A stretch of DNA of 64,000 nucleotides from Cedecea lapagei (GCF_900635955.1 NZ_LR134201.1:2356001-2420000), one strand, 5' to 3'. Numbered from the stretch's first letter, positions 52,787 through 62,524 are shown. Numbers and translations: made by a program. The notes: generated by a model not told the origin, from the letters alone.

Positions 52787-53575
52787 ATGACAGACACATT
52801 TTATGCGCATCCGACAAGCGGAAAAGGCGTGTGGTTTACCGTTTCTTTGCTCCTGCACGGCCTGCTTTTTTTAGCCCTGATTTGGCAAGCAACCGAAGTG
52901 CAACCTGCTTTACAGCCTGCACCTGCCGTGATGCTACAGTGGTCGGATAACATCGAAGCACCGGCATCTCCGCTGCCGCTTCCCGTGGGGGTTGCACAGC
53001 AGGAATCTGCGGCAGCAGAGGAAAAACAGCAGGCCGAAGATAAGCAGCAGAGGCCGCTGCCGGAGGATAAAAACGCGGTGATTGAAGTTACTCGGCAGAA
53101 AAAAGCTGCCGAAGGCGAGAAGAAAAAACCGCGTCCGCCGCGCAACGTCAGGGAGCAAACCAGCGACAGTAGCAAGGCGTCCGTCTCGACCAATGCCGCG
53201 CCTCAGGCCAGCTTGGTTTCATCCCGCATTGCCGCGCCGTACAACAGCGATGCCGCGAAACAAAACAGCCTTGAAGACTCCTGGGAAAGCCGCGTAAAAG
53301 GCCATCTTAACCGCTTTAAACGCTACCCTGCTGACGCCCGCAAGCGCGCCCGCACGGGCATCTCGGTCGTGACGTTCACCGTGAACGCTGCGGGAGAGGT
53401 TATTGGAAGTTCACTGACCAGCTCGTCGGGAACACGCTCGCTTGACCGCGAAGCGATTGAGGTTTTAGAACGCTCCGGATCACTGCCCAAACCACCCACC
53501 GAACGCTTAAAGGGAGGCGTTTATAGCGTGATGATGCCAATAAGCTTTGACCTGACGGAGCTGAGCCGAAGCTAG
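52787..53575 (+). CDS. TonB-like energy transducer
   Basis: A 262-residue protein. N-terminal membrane anchor VWFTVSLLLHGLLFLALIW (about 12-30), with the His typical of the TonB SxxxH motif (SLLLH). A charged, Glu/Gln/Lys-rich middle (about 65-150) replaces the usual Pro-Glu/Pro-Lys region. The C-terminal TonB domain is HLNRFKRYPADARKRARTGI, with the conserved YP, then VSVVTFTVNAAGEVIG-type strands. No exbB or exbD lies nearby, so it must use the housekeeping motor. It sits between the lipoprotein and peptidase genes and probably energises the receptor at 55861. Confidence 0.87.
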   Translation: MTDTFYAHPTSGKGVWFTVSLLLHGLLFLALIWQATEVQPALQPAPAVMLQWSDNIEAPASPLPLPVGVAQQESAAAEEKQQAEDKQQRPLPEDKNAVIEVTRQKKAAEGEKKKPRPPRNVREQTSDSSKASVSTNAAPQASLVSSRIAAPYNSDAAKQNSLEDSWESRVKGHLNRFKRYPADARKRARTGISVVTFTVNAAGEVIGSSLTSSSGTRSLDREAIEVLERSGSLPKPPTERLKGGVYSVMMPISFDLTELSRS

Positions 53576-53660
53576 CGCTACGCTCCCCCGCTACCTGAAT
53601 TTTATTTTTATGCTGACAATTTCGGCAGGGCGCCCTGTCGCCTGGCACTAAGGACGTATT

Positions 53661-55769
53661 ATGGAAAAACTATGGAAAGCTACGCCGCTGTTCATCGCCT
53701 GTTCGCTTTACGCGAGCTGCGCTGCCGCCGACATGCCCCGGCCACCCGCTACGGAAAAAATCCCCCACCAGTTGATTGAACATGGCGATATCCGCGTGGA
53801 TAACTATTTTTGGCTCAGGGACGACAGCCGCAGTGACGCAAAGGTACTGCGTCACCTGGAAGATGAAAATAACTATGCCCGCCAGATTTTCAAGCCCGCC
53901 GCTGAATTAACGGAGAAGTTGTATCAGGAGATGGTCGCGCGGATGAGCCCGGAAAATCGCTCGGTCCCCTTCCAGCGCAATGGCTACCTCTATCAGGACG
54001 TTTATCTGGCCGGGCAGGATTATGCCGTCAGCCAGCGCCAAGCAGCAGGAAGTAAAAACGAATGGCAGACGCTGGTTGACGGGAATCAACGCGCCAATGG
54101 TCAGGCCTATTATCAGCTAAGCAGCCTGGTGGTCAGCCAGGATAACCAGATGATGGCTATCGCGGAAGACACCGCCGGTCGCCGCCAATACCGCCTCTCG
54201 CTACGTGATTTACAAAGCGGAAAATGGCTCCCGGAAACTATCGACAACACCTCCGGGAATATGGTCTGGTCAAACGATGGACATTACCTGTTCTACGTGC
54301 GCAATAATCCGCAAACGCTGGTGCCCTCGCAGGTCTGGCGGCACCGGCCAGGAACGCCGGTGACAGAAGATCAATTAGTCTATCAGGAGAAAGATGGCGG
54401 TTTTTATCTCGGCCTCTCTCGCTCCTCGTCCGACCGTTATTTGATTATCACGCTCAGCGCCAGCACGTCGTCAGAAGTACGCCTGCTGGATGCTGACAAG
54501 CCGCAAGCGCCGCCGATGCTGTTCGCCGTTCGCCGCCCCGGAATTGAGTATTATCTCGACCATTTTGGCGACGATTTCTATCTGCGCGCGAATCAGGAAA
54601 GTGTCAATTTCGGGCTGTATAAAAGCCACGCCCCGGGTGACAAATGGCGGCCCGTTGTCGCGCCTCAACCGGGGAAAATGGTGGAAGGATTCACCCTGTT
54701 TAAAGACTGGCTGGTGGTGGCTGAACGCCAGGACGGGCTGAGCCAGATCCGCAAGATTAACTGGCTGAACCACAGCGAGCAGACGCTGAAACTCGATGAT
54801 GCCAGCTATATGGCCTGGCTCGGCTACAACCCGGACCCTCAGTCCGGCAAGCTGCGCTACGGTTACTCCTCGATGACGACCCCAACCAGCACTTACGAAT
54901 GGGATTTAGCCAGCGGGGAACGTACCCTGCTTAAACGACAGGAGGTGAATAACACCGACCCGCAGAACTACCACAGCGAACGGATTTGGACCACCGCACG
55001 CGACGGCGTGAAGGTACCCGTTTCGCTGGTCTATAACAAACAAATGTTCAAGCCGGGCCACAGCCCGCTGCTGGTATATGGCTATGGCGCTTACGGAATG
55101 AGCATGGATCCGGCCTTCAGTGCCAACCGCCTGAGCCTGCTGGATCGCGGGTTTGTCTATGCCATCGTTCACGTACGCGGCGGCGGGGAGCTGGGCCAGC
55201 AGTGGTATCAGCAGGGGAAACTGGAGAACAAACAAAACAGCTTCAACGATTTTCTTGATGCCACTCATAGCCTGGTTGAACAGGGCTTCGGGCAAGCCGG
55301 CAGACTCTATGCCATGGGCGGAAGCGCGGGCGGCCTGCTGGTTGGCAACGTCATTAACCAGCAGCCCACGCTTTTTAACGCCGTGGTCGCGCAGGTGCCG
55401 TTTGTAGATGTGGTGACAACCATGCTGGACGAATCACTGCCGCTAACGGTGGGCGAATATGACGAATGGGGTAACCCACACCGGAAAGCAGATTATCTGC
55501 GACTCAAATCCTGGAGCCCGTACGACAACGTGAAGCCTTCGCACTACCCAAATCTGCTTGTCACCAGCGGCCTCAATGACTCTCAGGTGCAGTATTGGGA
55601 ACCCGCCAAATGGGTCGCTAAGCTGCGGGAAAACCAGCAAGGCCCCGGCAAAATACTCCTGCTGACCGATATGCAGGCCGGGCATGGCGGTAAATCAGGC
55701 CGAATAAAACGCCTGGAGAATACCGCGCTGGAATACAGCTTTATTCTGGAGGCAGATAAACAGCGCTAA
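53661..55769 (+). CDS. Exported prolyl oligopeptidase (S9A family)
   Basis: A 702-residue serine peptidase of the prolyl-oligopeptidase/oligopeptidase B family. MEKLWKATPLFIACSLYASC-AAA looks like a signal peptide, so the enzyme is probably periplasmic, unlike cytosolic PtrB. The N-terminal propeller (about 60-410) leads to the hydrolase domain: Ser in YAMGGSAGGLLVGNVI (about 555), acid in LLVTSGLNDSQVQYW, and His in DMQAGHGGKSG. S9A enzymes cut only short peptides. AAGGAC precedes the ATG. It lies inside the Fur-controlled cassette, 85 bases after the TonB gene and 91 before the receptor. Confidence 0.9.
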   Translation: MEKLWKATPLFIACSLYASCAAADMPRPPATEKIPHQLIEHGDIRVDNYFWLRDDSRSDAKVLRHLEDENNYARQIFKPAAELTEKLYQEMVARMSPENRSVPFQRNGYLYQDVYLAGQDYAVSQRQAAGSKNEWQTLVDGNQRANGQAYYQLSSLVVSQDNQMMAIAEDTAGRRQYRLSLRDLQSGKWLPETIDNTSGNMVWSNDGHYLFYVRNNPQTLVPSQVWRHRPGTPVTEDQLVYQEKDGGFYLGLSRSSSDRYLIITLSASTSSEVRLLDADKPQAPPMLFAVRRPGIEYYLDHFGDDFYLRANQESVNFGLYKSHAPGDKWRPVVAPQPGKMVEGFTLFKDWLVVAERQDGLSQIRKINWLNHSEQTLKLDDASYMAWLGYNPDPQSGKLRYGYSSMTTPTSTYEWDLASGERTLLKRQEVNNTDPQNYHSERIWTTARDGVKVPVSLVYNKQMFKPGHSPLLVYGYGAYGMSMDPAFSANRLSLLDRGFVYAIVHVRGGGELGQQWYQQGKLENKQNSFNDFLDATHSLVEQGFGQAGRLYAMGGSAGGLLVGNVINQQPTLFNAVVAQVPFVDVVTTMLDESLPLTVGEYDEWGNPHRKADYLRLKSWSPYDNVKPSHYPNLLVTSGLNDSQVQYWEPAKWVAKLRENQQGPGKILLLTDMQAGHGGKSGRIKRLENTALEYSFILEADKQR

Positions 55770-55774
55770 CCGGA

Positions 55775-55799
55775 AACCCTTCTCTTATCGGGGAGGGTT
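55775..55799 (+). terminator. Hairpin between peptidase and receptor genes
   Basis: AACCCT plus TCTC pairs with GGGG plus AGGGTT around a short loop, beginning a few bases after the peptidase stop. It lacks a T-run, so it may be partial attenuation or an mRNA-processing site rather than an operon end. Confidence 0.4.
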
Positions 55800-55860
55800 C
55801 GTTAAAGCGACATAATTATAAAAATAAATTTTATTTTATTAAAATACTTCAAGGATATGT

Positions 55861-58128
55861 ATGAACGTAAATAAACTGGCCGTTGCCCTCGGTTCGGGCA
55901 TGCTATTGCTCAGCGCCAGCGGGGCAGCACAAGAAAATAATGATAAAAGCAGCGGGGATAAAAAAGGAACGGCGGTATTTAGCCCGCTTAACGTTTCTGC
56001 CGGAAATATCAGCAGCGAACAAGAAGCGCTGGAAAAACCTGGCGCCACCAGCTCTCGCTCCACGGGAAAAAACCTGCAGTCCCTGGACGCCACGCTGCGG
56101 AGCATGCCCGGCACCTATACCCAAATCGATCCCGGTCAGGGCACGGTGAGCGTCAATATTCGTGGCATGAGCGGCTTTGGCCGGGTTAACACCATGGTAG
56201 ACGGAATTACCCAAAGCTTTTACGGCACCACCACGTCAGGCACAACCGTTCACGGCTCCACCAACAACCAGGCTGGCGTGCTGATCGACCCTAACTTTTT
56301 AGTCGGTGTGGACGTCACGCGCGGCGACAGCAGCGGCTCGGCGGGGATTAACGCTCTGGCGGGAAGCGCAAATATGCGCACCCTTGGCGTGGATGACGTT
56401 ATTTTTAAGGGCAATGATTACGGACTGAGATCGCGATTCTCGGTAGGCAGCAACGGTATCGGACGCAGCGGGATGATTGCCGCCGCAGGGAAAACCGACG
56501 CCTTCACCGATACCGGGAGCTTTGGCGCCATGGCCGCCATCAGCGGCAGCTCTATTTATTCGAATTTCTCCAACGGCTCCGGCATTAATAGCGAGGAGTT
56601 TGGTTATGATAAATTCATGAAGCAGAACCCGAAGTCCCAGCTTTATAAAATGGACATCAAGCCCGATGAATTTAATAGCTTTGAGCTGTCTGCCCGAACT
56701 TATGAAAATAAGTTTTCGCGCCGCGACATCACCAGCGACGATTATTATATTAAGTATCACTACGCCCCGTTCTCTGAGCTGATTGATTTTAACATCACGG
56801 CCAGCACCAGCCGTGGCAATCAGAAATACCGCGATGAGTCGCTGTACACCTTTTACAGCACCTCCGCGCAAAACCGTTCCGATGCTCTGGACATGAGTAA
56901 CGTCAGCCGTTTCAGCCTGGGTGATAATGACCTGGCGTTTACGCTGGGCGGCAAACTGATGCGCACCCGCTATACCAAGCTCATTAATTCCGCCGCAGGC
57001 GATGAGAAAACCAACCAGGAGTCGATCGAAAACAATCCGTTCGCCCCTTCAGGGCGGCAGGATATTTCGGCGTTATATACCGGGCTACAGGTGAAGCGCG
57101 GTATCTGGCAGGCAGACTTGAACCTCAACTACACGCAAAACAGAATCACCGGCCACAAGCCGCCCTGTGACGAGCGCGTTATCTGCGTCCCGCAGGGAAG
57201 TTACGACGTCGATGAGAGAGAAAGCGGCTTTAACCCGTCGGCCCAGCTGTCGGCTCAGGTTACCCCCTGGCTTCAACCGTTTGTCGGCTACAGTAAGTCA
57301 ATGCGTGCGCCAAATATTCAGGAGATGTTTTTTTCCAACTCGGGCGGGGCTTCCATGAACCCCTTCTTAAAGCCTGAACTCGCTGAAACCTGGCAGGTCG
57401 GTTTTAATATCGACACCAAAGACCTTATCGCTAAGCAAGATTCGTTGCGCTTTAAAATGCTGGGCTACCGCAGCAGGATCCAGAACTATATTTTCAGCGA
57501 ATCTTATCTGGTCTGCGCCAGCGGACGAAAATGCAACATGTCCGAGGTCATTGGCAACGACTGGGCGGACATGAGCGACGACTACAGCGACAATATGTAC
57601 ATCTACGTGAACTCTGCCACCGGCGTCACCGCCCAGGGCGTTGAGCTGGAGATGGACTACGACGCAGGGTTCGCCTTCACCCGCCTCTCCTTCAGCCAGC
57701 AGCTAACCGACCAGCCAACGTCCATCGCCAGCACCTACTTCGGCGCAGGGGATATGACCGAGCTGCCAAGAAAATATATGACGCTGGATGCCGGGGTGCG
57801 TTTCTTTGATGAATCTCTGACCCTCGGAACGATTGTCAAATACACCGGAAAAGCCCGCCGGCTGTCGCCTGATTTTGAAACCGATGAGCATACGGGCGCC
57901 ATTATCAAAGAGGATTTGCCGCAGATCCCGACGATTATCGATCTCTACGGCACCTACGAGGTGAACCGCAATTTGATGCTGAAGCTGACGGTGCAAAACC
58001 TGATGAACCGAGATTACTCAGAGGCGCTGAACAAGCTCAATATGATGCCCGGGCCAGGCGATGATTCGAGCCGTGCCAATACCGCACGTGGCAGAACCTG
58101 GATCTTTGGCGGCGAAGTTCGCTTCTGA
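55861..58128 (+). CDS. TonB-dependent outer-membrane receptor
   Basis: A 755-residue receptor. Signal peptide MNVNKLAVALGSGMLLLSAS-GAA. The plug domain (about 50-180) has RSMPGTYTQIDPGQGTVSVN, IRGMSGFGRVNTMVDGITQS and the YGTTTSG loop. The barrel follows to the terminal Phe (GGEVRF), as in outer-membrane proteins. One extracellular loop region contains Cys pairs (HKPPCDERVICVPQG and YLVCASGRKC). LKPELAETWQVGFNIDTKDL is the conserved late-barrel motif of the haem/siderophore group. The substrate is unknown. Cassette context (ChaN, TonB, exported peptidase, Fur box) suggests an iron-linked peptide, haem-peptide or small protein. Confidence 0.92.
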   Translation: MNVNKLAVALGSGMLLLSASGAAQENNDKSSGDKKGTAVFSPLNVSAGNISSEQEALEKPGATSSRSTGKNLQSLDATLRSMPGTYTQIDPGQGTVSVNIRGMSGFGRVNTMVDGITQSFYGTTTSGTTVHGSTNNQAGVLIDPNFLVGVDVTRGDSSGSAGINALAGSANMRTLGVDDVIFKGNDYGLRSRFSVGSNGIGRSGMIAAAGKTDAFTDTGSFGAMAAISGSSIYSNFSNGSGINSEEFGYDKFMKQNPKSQLYKMDIKPDEFNSFELSARTYENKFSRRDITSDDYYIKYHYAPFSELIDFNITASTSRGNQKYRDESLYTFYSTSAQNRSDALDMSNVSRFSLGDNDLAFTLGGKLMRTRYTKLINSAAGDEKTNQESIENNPFAPSGRQDISALYTGLQVKRGIWQADLNLNYTQNRITGHKPPCDERVICVPQGSYDVDERESGFNPSAQLSAQVTPWLQPFVGYSKSMRAPNIQEMFFSNSGGASMNPFLKPELAETWQVGFNIDTKDLIAKQDSLRFKMLGYRSRIQNYIFSESYLVCASGRKCNMSEVIGNDWADMSDDYSDNMYIYVNSATGVTAQGVELEMDYDAGFAFTRLSFSQQLTDQPTSIASTYFGAGDMTELPRKYMTLDAGVRFFDESLTLGTIVKYTGKARRLSPDFETDEHTGAIIKEDLPQIPTIIDLYGTYEVNRNLMLKLTVQNLMNRDYSEALNKLNMMPGPGDDSSRANTARGRTWIFGGEVRF

Positions 58129-58168
58129 TCGTCCCCGAATCGCCCGGAAGTATCCGGGTGATGTACGT

Positions 58169-59056
58169 TTAGCGGTACTTCATGTGCCGCAAATCTTCAA
58201 TCAGCCCGGGGCCAACGGGCCGCCAGCCTGTTGTCTGCTGGGTCACCAGACTTGAAGCCGACATATCATGCGCGGCAAAGTTACCGAGCCAGCCAAAATG
58301 ATCGCTGGCTTTATCGGCGTCAATGCTGCGCACCGGTACGCCAAGCCCCTGGCCAATCACTTCGGCGATATCTTTAGTTGTGATGCCCTCTTCCGCCACG
58401 GCGTTGTAGCGCGTCCCGGCAATCCCTCTTTCTACCACCAGAAGATAAAGTCGCACCGCGTCGCTCACGTGAACAGCCGACCAGCGGTTTTTGCCTTCGC
58501 CAATATAAGCCGCCACGCCTTTGTCGCGCGCCAGCTCAATCAGCGGAGTGATAAGCCCTTGCCTGACGGTGTCGTGCACCTGCGGCAGACGAACAAACGA
58601 GGCGTTAACGCCGCGCTCAAGCAGGCTTACTCCGGCGATTTCCGTGGCCTTACGCGGGTTCGGCGTCAGGACGTTATAGCCCGCCTCCGTAGCCGGTTTG
58701 TTCGGCTCCGTTGCCCCCATGGCAACAAAAGAGGTGATCACCATTGGCCTGTCTGACCCCGCCAGCGCGTCCCCCATCGCACCAATCACTTTGCCGTCAG
58801 CCTCGCAGTTGGCGACAAACGTAGAAAAGTCATGATTAAAAGCGGTGTGAATTACAGCGTCCGCAAGATCCGCCCCATGCTGCAGGCTTGCAAAGTCATC
58901 CAGATCGCCAAAATGTGCTTTCGCTCCCCATGACTCCAGAGCTGCAGCCCCACGCTCGGAGCGCGTTAGCCCCAATACCTGATGCCCGGCGGTAAGTAAG
59001 TGTTGAACGATAGCCGAACCAAGAAAACCGGTCGCGCCGGTGACAAAAATACGCAT
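58169..59056 (-). CDS. NAD(P)-dependent extended SDR (epimerase-like)
   Basis: A 295-residue Rossmann-fold protein. MRIFVTGATGFLGSAIVQHL has the GxxGxxG motif of the extended SDR/NmrA group, with DAVIHTAFNHDF and the SFVAMGATEPNKPAT region. A classic YxxxK is not obvious near the expected place, so it may be a reductase or regulator variant. ATG 59056 is preferred over the TTG at 59062. It is divergent from an AraC regulator by 125 bases, which most likely controls it. Its 3' end abuts the receptor gene. Confidence 0.85.
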   Translation of the reverse strand: MRIFVTGATGFLGSAIVQHLLTAGHQVLGLTRSERGAAALESWGAKAHFGDLDDFASLQHGADLADAVIHTAFNHDFSTFVANCEADGKVIGAMGDALAGSDRPMVITSFVAMGATEPNKPATEAGYNVLTPNPRKATEIAGVSLLERGVNASFVRLPQVHDTVRQGLITPLIELARDKGVAAYIGEGKNRWSAVHVSDAVRLYLLVVERGIAGTRYNAVAEEGITTKDIAEVIGQGLGVPVRSIDADKASDHFGWLGNFAAHDMSASSLVTQQTTGWRPVGPGLIEDLRHMKYR

Positions 59057-59181
59057 AGTCAATTATCCCAAACCGTCACTGAGGACTGAGTTGCCGTCCG
59101 ACGGGATTTACTGTAAACAGAGGGAAGAAGACGAACAATGTTCAAAAGTCGCCATTTTTAGTCTAATCGTCCGGAATTGAT

Positions 59182-60078
59182 ATGGATCCGCTTTCAGAGC
59201 TGCTTTCCCTGCTTAAACCCCAAAGCTATGCCTCCGGCGGCGTTGCCCTGCACGAGGAGATGGCCATCCAGTGGCCGGCGCATGCCGGCATCAAGTGCTA
59301 TGCCGTGGTGTCCGGCCACTGCTGGCTCGCCGTTGAGGGGATGAACGAGCCGCGGCTGCTGGAGGCCGGCGACTGTTATCTTCTGCCGCCGGGGCCGCCG
59401 TTTTGCCTGGCGACAGAGCCTGATGCCACGCCGGTGGACTTCTACACCCTGCGCGAGGCAGGCAAGTTGGGGCCTGACGTTGTCCCCGGCCAGCAGGAAA
59501 GCTGTTTTCTGGTCGGCGGCCATTTTGTGCTCAGCGGGGAAGCTGCCGACCTGCTGCTGAGCGCTTTGCCAGCGGTGGTGTGCATTCAGCAGCCTGAAAG
59601 TAAGGCCGCAATGCGCTGGGCGCTGGATCAAATGACCGATGAAGTCCGCCACCCTCGGCCCGGCGGCGCGCTGATTATCCAGCAACTGGCATGGATGATG
59701 CTCATTCAGGCTTTGAGGCTGCATCTGGCCCAACAGCCTGCCGTCGGCTGGCTTTATGCGCTGGCGGATAAACAGCTCAGCCTTGCCCTGGCTTACATGC
59801 ATAAAGAGCCCGCGTTCAACTGGACGCTGGAAAAACTGGCGGAGCGCGTGGGGATGTCACGTTCGACGTTTGCCGCACGGTTTAAGGCGATAACGGGCGC
59901 TTCGGCTATCGACTATCTGACGCGCTGGCGAATGATGCTCGCCTGCGACAGGCTGCGCCAGCCGGGGGATTCACTGAAGCGTATTGCAGCGGATTTAGGC
60001 TACGAGTCGGAAAGTGCGTTCGGGAAAGCGTTCAAGCGGGTAATGGGCTGCTCGCCCCGGCAGTATTCAAAAAGCTAG
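59182..60078 (+). CDS. AraC family regulator (cupin sensor)
   Basis: A 298-residue regulator. Residues 1-170 are a cupin-type sensor (IKCYAVVSGHCWLAVEGMNE and LLEAGDCYLLPPGPPFCLAT). The C-terminal 100 residues have two HTHs (NWTLEKLAERVGMSRSTFAA and SLKRIAADLGYESESAFGKA). It starts MDPLSELLSLLKPQSYASGG. It is divergent from the SDR gene and is the likely regulator of it. The effector is unknown. Confidence 0.88.
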   Translation: MDPLSELLSLLKPQSYASGGVALHEEMAIQWPAHAGIKCYAVVSGHCWLAVEGMNEPRLLEAGDCYLLPPGPPFCLATEPDATPVDFYTLREAGKLGPDVVPGQQESCFLVGGHFVLSGEAADLLLSALPAVVCIQQPESKAAMRWALDQMTDEVRHPRPGGALIIQQLAWMMLIQALRLHLAQQPAVGWLYALADKQLSLALAYMHKEPAFNWTLEKLAERVGMSRSTFAARFKAITGASAIDYLTRWRMMLACDRLRQPGDSLKRIAADLGYESESAFGKAFKRVMGCSPRQYSKS

Positions 60079-60114
60079 CGGCTGCGCGGCACGGAGGCCA
60101 CCGCCGCTAAGCGA

Positions 60115-60651
60115 TTATTCTTGTTCTCGTTTGCCCGGCATCATTCGCAGCAGCGTATTGTCTTTCCAGACGTAATGATGGAACAGCGCGCCGAAGGCAT
60201 GAATTCCGATAACAAAATAACCGCTGTTGGCGATAAGTTCATGCCAGGACTTGATGTTGAACGCCATGTCTTCGTCCGGCACCGCCGCCACCGGCATCTG
60301 TATACCGAAAGCAACCCAATCACTCCCACGATAATAGACCGCCATGAAACCCAGAACCGGCAGCGCAATAAACATCAGATAGATAACTGTGTGAACCAGG
60401 TGAGAGATACCGATAACCGCCGGATGCGGCTTTGGCGCAATGGCAGGTGCGCGGAACTTAATACGGACCAGCAGACGGGCAACCATCAGCACCAGCACGG
60501 AAATGCCGCAGGTAAAATGGATGGCGTTAATAAGCGGCCGGTAGCTGCGTGGGGCAAACCCGCGCAGTTCCATGGCGCAGTAGGCCCCGACCACCAGCAG
60601 AAAAACCAGCCAGTGGAGTGAAATTTGAAACGAGGTATATTTAGTGCGCAT
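60115..60651 (-). CDS. cybB: Cytochrome b561 CybB
   Basis: A 178-residue inner-membrane dihaem b-type cytochrome. Four helices with the His ligands in QISLHWLVFLLVV, AIHFTCGISVLVL, SHLVHTVIYLMF and IGIHAFGALFHHYVWKDN. E. coli CybB is a superoxide:ubiquinone oxidoreductase. It starts MRTKYTSFQIS and ends KREQE. It lies between the AraC gene and ydcF, close to the E. coli arrangement (ydcF, aldA, cybB) without aldA. Confidence 0.93.
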   Translation of the reverse strand: MRTKYTSFQISLHWLVFLLVVGAYCAMELRGFAPRSYRPLINAIHFTCGISVLVLMVARLLVRIKFRAPAIAPKPHPAVIGISHLVHTVIYLMFIALPVLGFMAVYYRGSDWVAFGIQMPVAAVPDEDMAFNIKSWHELIANSGYFVIGIHAFGALFHHYVWKDNTLLRMMPGKREQE

Positions 60652-60795
60652 AAGAGATCTTGCCCTGTCAAAACGTTAAATGCCAGAATAACGAAGAAAC
60701 ATTAAAAGAGTATTAACATCAATGGATTATGGACGTTAATTTGTTTCAGCGTGTAATTTTTTTGCCTTAACGTTATTCAGGGCAAGGTTGAAGAT

Positions 60796-61590
60796 TTATA
60801 ACCCACGTTCTCGTATCAGCGCGCTAAGCGCCATGTCCTGCTGAAGCGCGTGCCAGGCGACCATTACCTGCGGCGGAATATCGACGTGAACGATAAAGTC
60901 CCGCCCCTGTGGACCATAACCGGTTGCATCGTCACGCAGGCGTGGAATTTCACCCAACGCCAGCGAGACGTAGCGTTCGAGCGGCCACAGACCTCCCGCC
61001 TCCCCCGCAAAAACAGTTCCCTGTTCTCCCTCGAGAATTTCCGGCACGATCCCAGGCCAGCTCAGCCATTGAAATGGCACTCCTCTCTCCTGAGAGACAC
61101 GAGCGAAGGTAGCCACGGTACGCCGCTGCATCGTTGGATCCTGGATAATCAGGATGCGCCCCTCGGTCAGGCCGATTTCCGCCATCTTATCCAGGCTAAA
61201 GCGGGCATTTTCCCCGCAGTTGGTCGACTTCTCTTCGGTAACTATTTTCTCGTCTGGTACTTTCCAGAACTGGTGAGCAATATCTTTGATGATTGCCGCT
61301 TCGGCACGCCCGGTTGTAGGAATGGTGTTATATCGCGGATGGCGGGCAATTTCAGCATAGAGGTAAGTCGTGGAATGGCCTATTCCGCCGGCGATCAGCA
61401 GCGGTTTTTCACTGTTGGCAGCAAACTCGCAGGCGGCCTCAATCGTTGGGATCACGGCGTTACCGGCGAGGACAATTAAATCGACATCCTGAGCCTGAGG
61501 TGCGGCGGCGAAGTCGCTCTGCGCCAGCCATTGTCCAAGAGTATTAACGGCCTGAATGGTCGGTGTGCTAAGGGTTGGGGATGACATCAT
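60796..61590 (-). CDS. ydcF: YdcF family protein (DUF218)
   Basis: A 264-residue protein with the DUF218 core: LIVLAGNAVIPTIEAACEFA, LLIAGGIGHSTTYLYAEIAR and ILIIQDPTMQRRTVATFARV. It matches E. coli YdcF, a SAM-binding protein of unknown role. The conserved tail RLRDDATGYGPQGRDFIVHV is present. It is separated from cybB by 144 bases in which nothing further is seen. Confidence 0.93.
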   Translation of the reverse strand: MMSSPTLSTPTIQAVNTLGQWLAQSDFAAAPQAQDVDLIVLAGNAVIPTIEAACEFAANSEKPLLIAGGIGHSTTYLYAEIARHPRYNTIPTTGRAEAAIIKDIAHQFWKVPDEKIVTEEKSTNCGENARFSLDKMAEIGLTEGRILIIQDPTMQRRTVATFARVSQERGVPFQWLSWPGIVPEILEGEQGTVFAGEAGGLWPLERYVSLALGEIPRLRDDATGYGPQGRDFIVHVDIPPQVMVAWHALQQDMALSALIRERGL

Positions 61591-61676
61591 CAGCTGGTCC
61601 CTCCATGTAAAAAACCAGTTGTTAGCCTAACCCGATCAATCCGCCGGGCCTATCAGATGCCGCTGAAAAGGCGGAC

Positions 61677-62522
61677 TCAGGCCACAAGCGATTTTTGCAG
61701 CCGCAGGCGATACTCACTCGGCGTCCCCTTCCGCTCCGTCTCAACAATCTGGTAGCCGTTTTTAAGCAACATGATTAACATGCCCCGGAATTTGTTGCGT
61801 GTTTTCACGGTAAGAGTGCGGTAGCCCTGCTCCACCGCCCATTTCTCCTGTGCAGCCAGCAAAGCCTGAGCGACGCCATCCCTTCTGTACTCGGGTAACA
61901 CCCCGCCCAACCAGCTATAAAACTCCGTCTCGCCCAGCGCGTAGCCAAGTTTAAATCCAGCAGGAACGCCGTTAACGCAGGCAATGAGCGAGCTGCTTTG
62001 GTTCGTCGACAGCCGCGCCTGAAGATCGGCCACGCTTCGGCAGTCTTCAAATTCCGGCATGCGATGATAAAGTTCAAGAAGCTCCGCCAGTGACGCTGGC
62101 CGCACGGTAATGCCCGTCTCCTGAAAAGCCATTCCCCGGTAAGGTTTTTCCCTGCAGGCCGCCAGGCGGCTGGCTAAATCCCCCACGTGCAGCTCAAGCT
62201 GGTGGTTATCCGGGTCAAGAAAATAGAAAGAGTGCCCTTCGCTGCGGTTGTCTTTCCAGACCCTTGCGCCGCGTTGCTCCAGCGTTTTAACAACCTGAGG
62301 AAATGCTTCGGCGCTTACGCTAAAGGCATAGTGGGTGTAATGGACGGGGCGCTCACCGGCCTGGTCGTCCAGCGAGAGACAAAGCCATAAATCACCGCAG
62401 GAAAGATACGCCCCGGACTCCCAGCTTGCATGCAGCCTGATGCCTGGCAGGCTTTGGTAAAAATCCAGACTGAGCGCCAGGCAGCGCACCGCAAGCGTCA
62501 GGTGATTCAGGCCGGTTAACAT
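61677..62522 (-). CDS. fosA: FosA glutathione transferase fused to a GNAT acetyltransferase
   Basis: A 281-residue fusion. Residues 1-135 are a full FosA: LTGLNHLTLAV gives His7 and Thr9, THYAFS gives His64, and HQLELHVG gives Glu110 (the three metal ligands, at the same numbers as in classical FosA). Lys90, Ser94, Ser98 and Arg119 of the active site are also present. Residues 140-275 are a GNAT domain, with PEYRRDGVAQALLAAQEKWA as the acetyl-CoA site. Stand-alone FosA is about 135-141 residues. The frame is continuous, with no internal stop. It sits 2 bases after the VF530 gene, so the two are co-translated. FosA inactivates fosfomycin; the GNAT substrate is unknown. Confidence 0.9.
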   Translation of the reverse strand: MLTGLNHLTLAVRCLALSLDFYQSLPGIRLHASWESGAYLSCGDLWLCLSLDDQAGERPVHYTHYAFSVSAEAFPQVVKTLEQRGARVWKDNRSEGHSFYFLDPDNHQLELHVGDLASRLAACREKPYRGMAFQETGITVRPASLAELLELYHRMPEFEDCRSVADLQARLSTNQSSSLIACVNGVPAGFKLGYALGETEFYSWLGGVLPEYRRDGVAQALLAAQEKWAVEQGYRTLTVKTRNKFRGMLIMLLKNGYQIVETERKGTPSEYRLRLQKSLVA

Positions 62523-62524
62523 CG

